Source of the DNA: a bacterium BMS3Abin06
Lineage (GTDB): Bacteria; Nitrospirota; Thermodesulfovibrionia; UBA6902
Direction of reading: 5' to 3'
Assembly (NCBI GenBank): GCA_002897895.1
Contig: BDSY01000087.1
Span: forward strand, 1 to 64,000
DNA length: 64,000 bases
Below, piece by piece: positions 60,921 to 64,000 of the stretch. Below the pieces are notes generated by a model, which saw nothing but the letters and a program-made list of their open reading frames with translations, made no database searches and had not been told where the DNA came from. The position numbers and the translations under genes were made by a program. Numbering within the stretch: the first letter of the stretch is position 1; each line of letters begins with the position of its first letter.

Positions 60921-61130
60921 ATGTTAAGACTATCTACAAACAAAAGACTTTGCCCTTTTTTACAGGAACCTTTTGATGACTGTTACTGTGCAAAAATGAG
61001 CAGTCAGGACATTGAGAGAACAGTATATTTATGCAGTAAAAATTTTGAAACATGTGAGATTTATAAAAGCGGCAATGGTCACATTAAAAAGAATGAAAAC
61101 AGCAGTGATCAGGATTCCGTCACATGTTGA
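60921..61130 (+). CDS. small cysteine-rich protein under sigma-54 control
   Basis: 69 residues from the ATG at 60921, which has GAGGA at the right spacing; a TTG at 60903 and an ATG at 60909 are less likely starts. Cysteines at 11, 21, 23, 38, 45 and 69 in a C-P-F-L-x-E-P-F-D-D-C-Y-C and L-C-S-K-N-F-x-x-C arrangement suggest metal or iron-sulfur binding. The tail (GNGHIKKNENSSDQD) is polar and probably disordered. Family not recognised. A consensus -24/-12 promoter directly precedes it. Confidence 0.68.
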   Translation: MLRLSTNKRLCPFLQEPFDDCYCAKMSSQDIERTVYLCSKNFETCEIYKSGNGHIKKNENSSDQDSVTC

Positions 61131-61177
61131 ATATCCGATAGGCCCATCACAAAAAACACCTTCTTTGCATCAGGGAT

Positions 61178-63067
61178 TCAAATTAGTGTCTTACCTTCCA
61201 TATCTTCAGCTGACATCCCGAAACAGGATAAAACAGTAGGGGCAATATCTATAAGACCTGGATTATTATTGTTTGTCCCAAAGTTAGTCAGCAATATCCC
61301 GGGCACGATTGAAGGGTCTATAATGTGATCACCGCTCCACTTTTTCAGATTATCTTCAATGATCTCAGGCGGTGCCCCCCCGATAGCCGTCTGCCAGGAC
61401 GACCTGTAACCATCCTGAAATCCGACAACGAGATCCGGAGCATTATTGGCCTGGCTTCCGGAATAAATAGTGTTTTGCCTATAAACATCTTTTACAGCCG
61501 ACTGCCCGTCTTTGGGATCCGTCAACTTAACAAGTTCATTGACGATTTTATCTGCAACAGCCTCGGCATTTGAGCCGGCTTCAACAATGCCATGTTTTTC
61601 TCTTCCTCTGATATTTAAATAAATGCTGCCGAACCCGAGGGCATATGCCTGGGTTTTCTTCCAGTCCACATACTGGAAGAGGCCGCCCCCATCCCTGTCA
61701 TCCTTTGAAACTTTTTGGGTCAATGTCATAAGACCGTTTTGTACAAGCCATGAATTAATATGCACGGTTCTTCTGAAGCTGGAAAAACCATGGTCGGAAA
61801 AGACCATCAGCGCAGTCTTATCATCAACTTCCTTCATAACCTCTCCAAGAATCCTGTCCATTTTCCGGTAATAATCATCAATTACATGCCCGTATTTTTC
61901 AGCATATGCCTTATCATAAAGGGGATGTGCCGGATCCCTCGTTACCCAGAAAATATGCTGTATCCTGTCTGTTGAAAAGAAAGCGCAAGCCAGTAATCCC
62001 TCTTTGAATTTATTCAGCTCATACCAGAGCATTTTTTCCTGCTCTTCCACAATTTCATCGCACATGGCAATAAAGGCCTCTTCATCCGTTCTTCCTTCCT
62101 CAATGGCCTTTGTATCTTCAGGCATGCCGAGCGTATAGAAATTTCCCACTTCATTTGCAAGCTCCTGTATATACTCATCCGGGCTTGAAATCACAAATGC
62201 AGGATCTTTCGGGTTTATCTGCACCGGCGTCATATAAAGTTCAAACTCGGGACTGACCTGATTTAAATAAAACTTGACGATCCCCGTGGTCGTCTTCATG
62301 AATCCCAGCTTAAATTTCACTTCAACCCACTCACTCCATTGGCCTTTATTAGCAGTCACTCTTTTGCCGTCTATATTTATTTCAATATTCGGGTCACCAG
62401 CAAGATTGATATTGAGATCGACTTTTGCCGCTTCCCTGGCCCTGAGTTTTGCGACATTAGGGCCTGAGACATGCGTCTTTATCTTCTGCCCGTCTTTTCT
62501 TACTTTTATGATCTTTTCAGCGCCTTCTTCATTTTCAGAAATATCCATAGTTGTATAAAATGCGTATCTTCCGAGACCGCCTTTAATATCAGGCACCCCA
62601 AGGCCGGAGAATAGTTTTGCCCGGTTCTGTTTCGGCTGAAATGTCATCGGCCATTTTAAAATAGTTGACGGGATATTGTTGGCGGATGTATGGTCCCAAA
62701 AGGCATTTCCCTGCATCACAGGCAAAAACATTGCTTCCCTCTTGCCAAATACATTTTTGGGGTTCATTTTTAATATAGCCAGCACAGGCATATAGTCCGA
62801 AACCCTGCGGCCCAGAAAATCAAAAACCCCATGATGTCCGGGGTTATTACCAGTAGCAATTGACGCCCATGCCACCGGGCTCTGGGCAGGATTGCTCGTG
62901 GCTAATTGAGAAAAGACGCCCATCCGGCTGAGCCTGGTAAAATTAGGTAAATCTCCTTTCTCCATTAAGGAAGATACGATCTTCGGGTCCAGGCCGTCCA
63001 TCCCCAGCAGTATTACCCGGCTGTATTTTGGATTTCCGGTTACTTTTACAGAGCTTTCATTTGTCAT
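61178..63067 (-). CDS. alkaline phosphatase superfamily phosphodiesterase
   Basis: 629 residues, type I phosphodiesterase/nucleotide pyrophosphatase fold. GMDGLDPKIV with the first metal D24; candidate nucleophile S63 in AQSPVAWASIATG (most relatives have Thr); TDRIQHIFW and FSDHGFSSFRRTVHIN give the second metal site. A beta-rich insert (about 225-290) interrupts the domain. No signal peptide. Substrate unknown; relatives act on phosphodiesters or phospholipid head groups. Confidence 0.82.
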   Translation of the reverse strand: MTNESSVKVTGNPKYSRVILLGMDGLDPKIVSSLMEKGDLPNFTRLSRMGVFSQLATSNPAQSPVAWASIATGNNPGHHGVFDFLGRRVSDYMPVLAILKMNPKNVFGKREAMFLPVMQGNAFWDHTSANNIPSTILKWPMTFQPKQNRAKLFSGLGVPDIKGGLGRYAFYTTMDISENEEGAEKIIKVRKDGQKIKTHVSGPNVAKLRAREAAKVDLNINLAGDPNIEINIDGKRVTANKGQWSEWVEVKFKLGFMKTTTGIVKFYLNQVSPEFELYMTPVQINPKDPAFVISSPDEYIQELANEVGNFYTLGMPEDTKAIEEGRTDEEAFIAMCDEIVEEQEKMLWYELNKFKEGLLACAFFSTDRIQHIFWVTRDPAHPLYDKAYAEKYGHVIDDYYRKMDRILGEVMKEVDDKTALMVFSDHGFSSFRRTVHINSWLVQNGLMTLTQKVSKDDRDGGGLFQYVDWKKTQAYALGFGSIYLNIRGREKHGIVEAGSNAEAVADKIVNELVKLTDPKDGQSAVKDVYRQNTIYSGSQANNAPDLVVGFQDGYRSSWQTAIGGAPPEIIEDNLKKWSGDHIIDPSIVPGILLTNFGTNNNNPGLIDIAPTVLSCFGMSAEDMEGKTLI

Positions 63068-63097
63068 ATGTTTTCACCTTTTCTTATTAAGTTTTTG

Positions 63098-63140
63098 GTA
63101 ACTACTCAGGTGCAAAGCGGCAAAGGCACATACGGCAAAA
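63098..63140. repeat. palindromic element, partial copy 3
   Basis: GTAACTACTCAGGTGCAAAG and GGCAAAGGCACATACGGC match one arm of the elements at 995 and 4885. It supplies the last residues (FCRMCLCRFAPE) and the TAG stop of the truncated integrase. Confidence 0.6.
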
Positions 63141-63839
63141 AGTCTGGAATTGTCTTATCCACCTGGTATATGCCTTCAATGTTTTTGGTGAATACTGTCT
63201 TGTTTTTATTTCAGTACACAGATTAGTATAAGCCAATTCCCAACTCTTGTCATAAACTGCGTTATCTTTGATAACAGGTTCCGCTTTATTCTTTTCAGCA
63301 TCCCGCTGTTTCTGCGGATGTTCCTTATAATTCCCCTTTTGGAAACCCTTGCCTGATGATGCCCTGTTTGCTTGCGGCCGGGAGTCTTCATTTACTATTT
63401 CAGCGCCGGATTTAACAAGTTCATGATAAAGAGATACAGGATGGGATGCCTGCTTTTGCTGCTCTTGAGTTTGATTTTTCCCCTGTAATTTCTTGATGAA
63501 ATGAAGGAGACTTTCCTGTTGAGACTCCTGGAAATGATATTTACGACAAAAATCCAGATAATACCGCAGCCAATTCCTGTATTCATAATGGCATTTCTCA
63601 GGGATTGCCTTTTTTACCAAAAGCGCATTAAAACGAGTTTTTATGACAGGAGAAATATCGTAACCGTTTACAGGGTGCAGGGGGCAGTTATCAGTTTTCC
63701 CCTCTTGAGAGGGGATTAAGGGGTGTGTGTCTTTATCCAGTCTAATCTCTTTCATGTTTTGTGCTGTTGTTTCCCGGATGGCGAACCCTTTTACTTCAGC
63801 AGGATATTCATTGTAAACACACCCCTGCACCCCTCTCAA
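63102..63839 (-). pseudogene. tyrosine recombinase/integrase, N-terminal part only
   Basis: Two SAM-like core-binding domains are visible: one at about residues 65-130 (RFNALLVKKAIPEKCHYEYR; WLRYYLDFC) and one at about 195-235 (LCTEIKTRQYSPKTLKAYTR). The second resembles integron integrases. The catalytic domain with its R-H-R-Y residues is absent; the frame ends inside a palindromic repeat. The first 60 codons are largely repeat-derived (HPLIPSQEGK), so the original start is uncertain. Nonfunctional as a recombinase. Confidence 0.7.
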
Positions 63840-63850
63840 GAGGGGATTTC
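63699..63850. repeat. CCCCTCTTGAGAGGGG inverted repeat pair
   Basis: CCCCTCTTGAGAGGGGATTA with AAGGGGTGTGTG (63699-63730) is matched in inverted order by CACACCCCTGCACCCCTCTC and AAGAGGGGATTTC (63818-63850). The pair overlaps the 5' part of the integrase frame. Confidence 0.6.
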
Positions 63851-63922
63851 AGTCTTTCCGTTGCAGTGTTTAATGTTGAATACTGACAAATATAACCCGT
63901 GAACGGTTACGAAATATCAAGC

Positions 63923-64000
63923 ATGGTGGATATCCAGTTTTCTGTATATCATTACAAAACGGGTGATATACAACTACTTAAACATAGTAAGTACATAGAA
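63923..64000 (+). CDS. possible start of an unidentified gene (partial)
   Basis: From the ATG at 63923 an open frame of 26 codons (MVDIQFSVYHYKTGDIQLLK and on) continues to the window edge. No clear ribosome site precedes it and I do not recognise the sequence. It may be a chance frame. Confidence 0.2.
   Translation, partial: MVDIQFSVYHYKTGDIQLLKHSKYIE

Overview
The window comes from an anaerobic, cytochrome-rich Gram-negative bacterium. The complete division and cell-wall (dcw) cluster, the meso-diaminopimelate motif in MurE, several multihaem c-type cytochromes, sigma-54 regulation and many short palindromic repeats, some read into gene ends, fit a Nitrospirota (Thermodesulfovibrionia-like) or possibly Desulfobacterota genome. 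This placement is an inference from gene content; no rRNA gene is present. No tRNA, rRNA or CRISPR array was recognised.

Layout. 1-5.8 kb: the 5' end of a DNA adenine methylase diverging from coaE, an HDOD signalling gene, a sugar-metabolism trio (LsrF-like aldolase, zinc dehydrogenase, PfkB kinase) and a YkgJ-type cysteine-cluster protein. 5.9-9.4 kb: an operon of two multihaem cytochromes (15 and 8 haem motifs) around a cysteine-less redoxin-TPR protein, behind a good sigma-70 promoter. 9.4-20.4 kb: intact aat, clpS and clpA plus two unusual metallopeptidases that share one C-terminal module, lying among gene relics (ISAs1 transposase, P-type ATPase, CCG-domain protein, addiction-module antitoxin, yidC) and a REP-associated tyrosine transposase. 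20.5-38.9 kb: the dcw cluster in the order mraZ-rsmH-ftsL-ftsI-murE-murF-mraY-murD-ftsW-murG-murC-murB-ddl-ftsQ-ftsA-ftsZ, all on the minus strand, with a consensus promoter and a three-repeat MraZ operator in front of mraZ.

38.9-48.5 kb is the most distinctive accessory region: a decayed ChaN gene; a 1137-codon fusion of a molybdopterin oxidoreductase and a cysteine desulfurase followed by an EgtD-type histidine methyltransferase, together a probable oxygen-independent ergothioneine pathway; a histidine kinase carrying a periplasmic CXXCH motif, coupled to a PhnD-like binding lipoprotein; an OmcS-like multihaem cytochrome with a candidate sigma-54 promoter; and a lone HepT-like protein. 48.5-56.6 kb is housekeeping: UbiB-type kinase, phasin-like protein, alaS, recX, pilT, recA and thpR. 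56.7-64 kb holds a MITE-like element, a Cys-PAS histidine kinase with its sigma-54 response regulator, a small Cys-rich protein behind a consensus -24/-12 promoter and a possible upstream activator site, an alkaline-phosphatase-superfamily protein, and a truncated integrase.

Several short palindrome families recur. Copies sit at gene 3' ends and in some cases supply the stop codon or the last residues of the protein (coaE, HDOD, ykgJ-like, the Mo/cysteine-desulfurase fusion, integrase).
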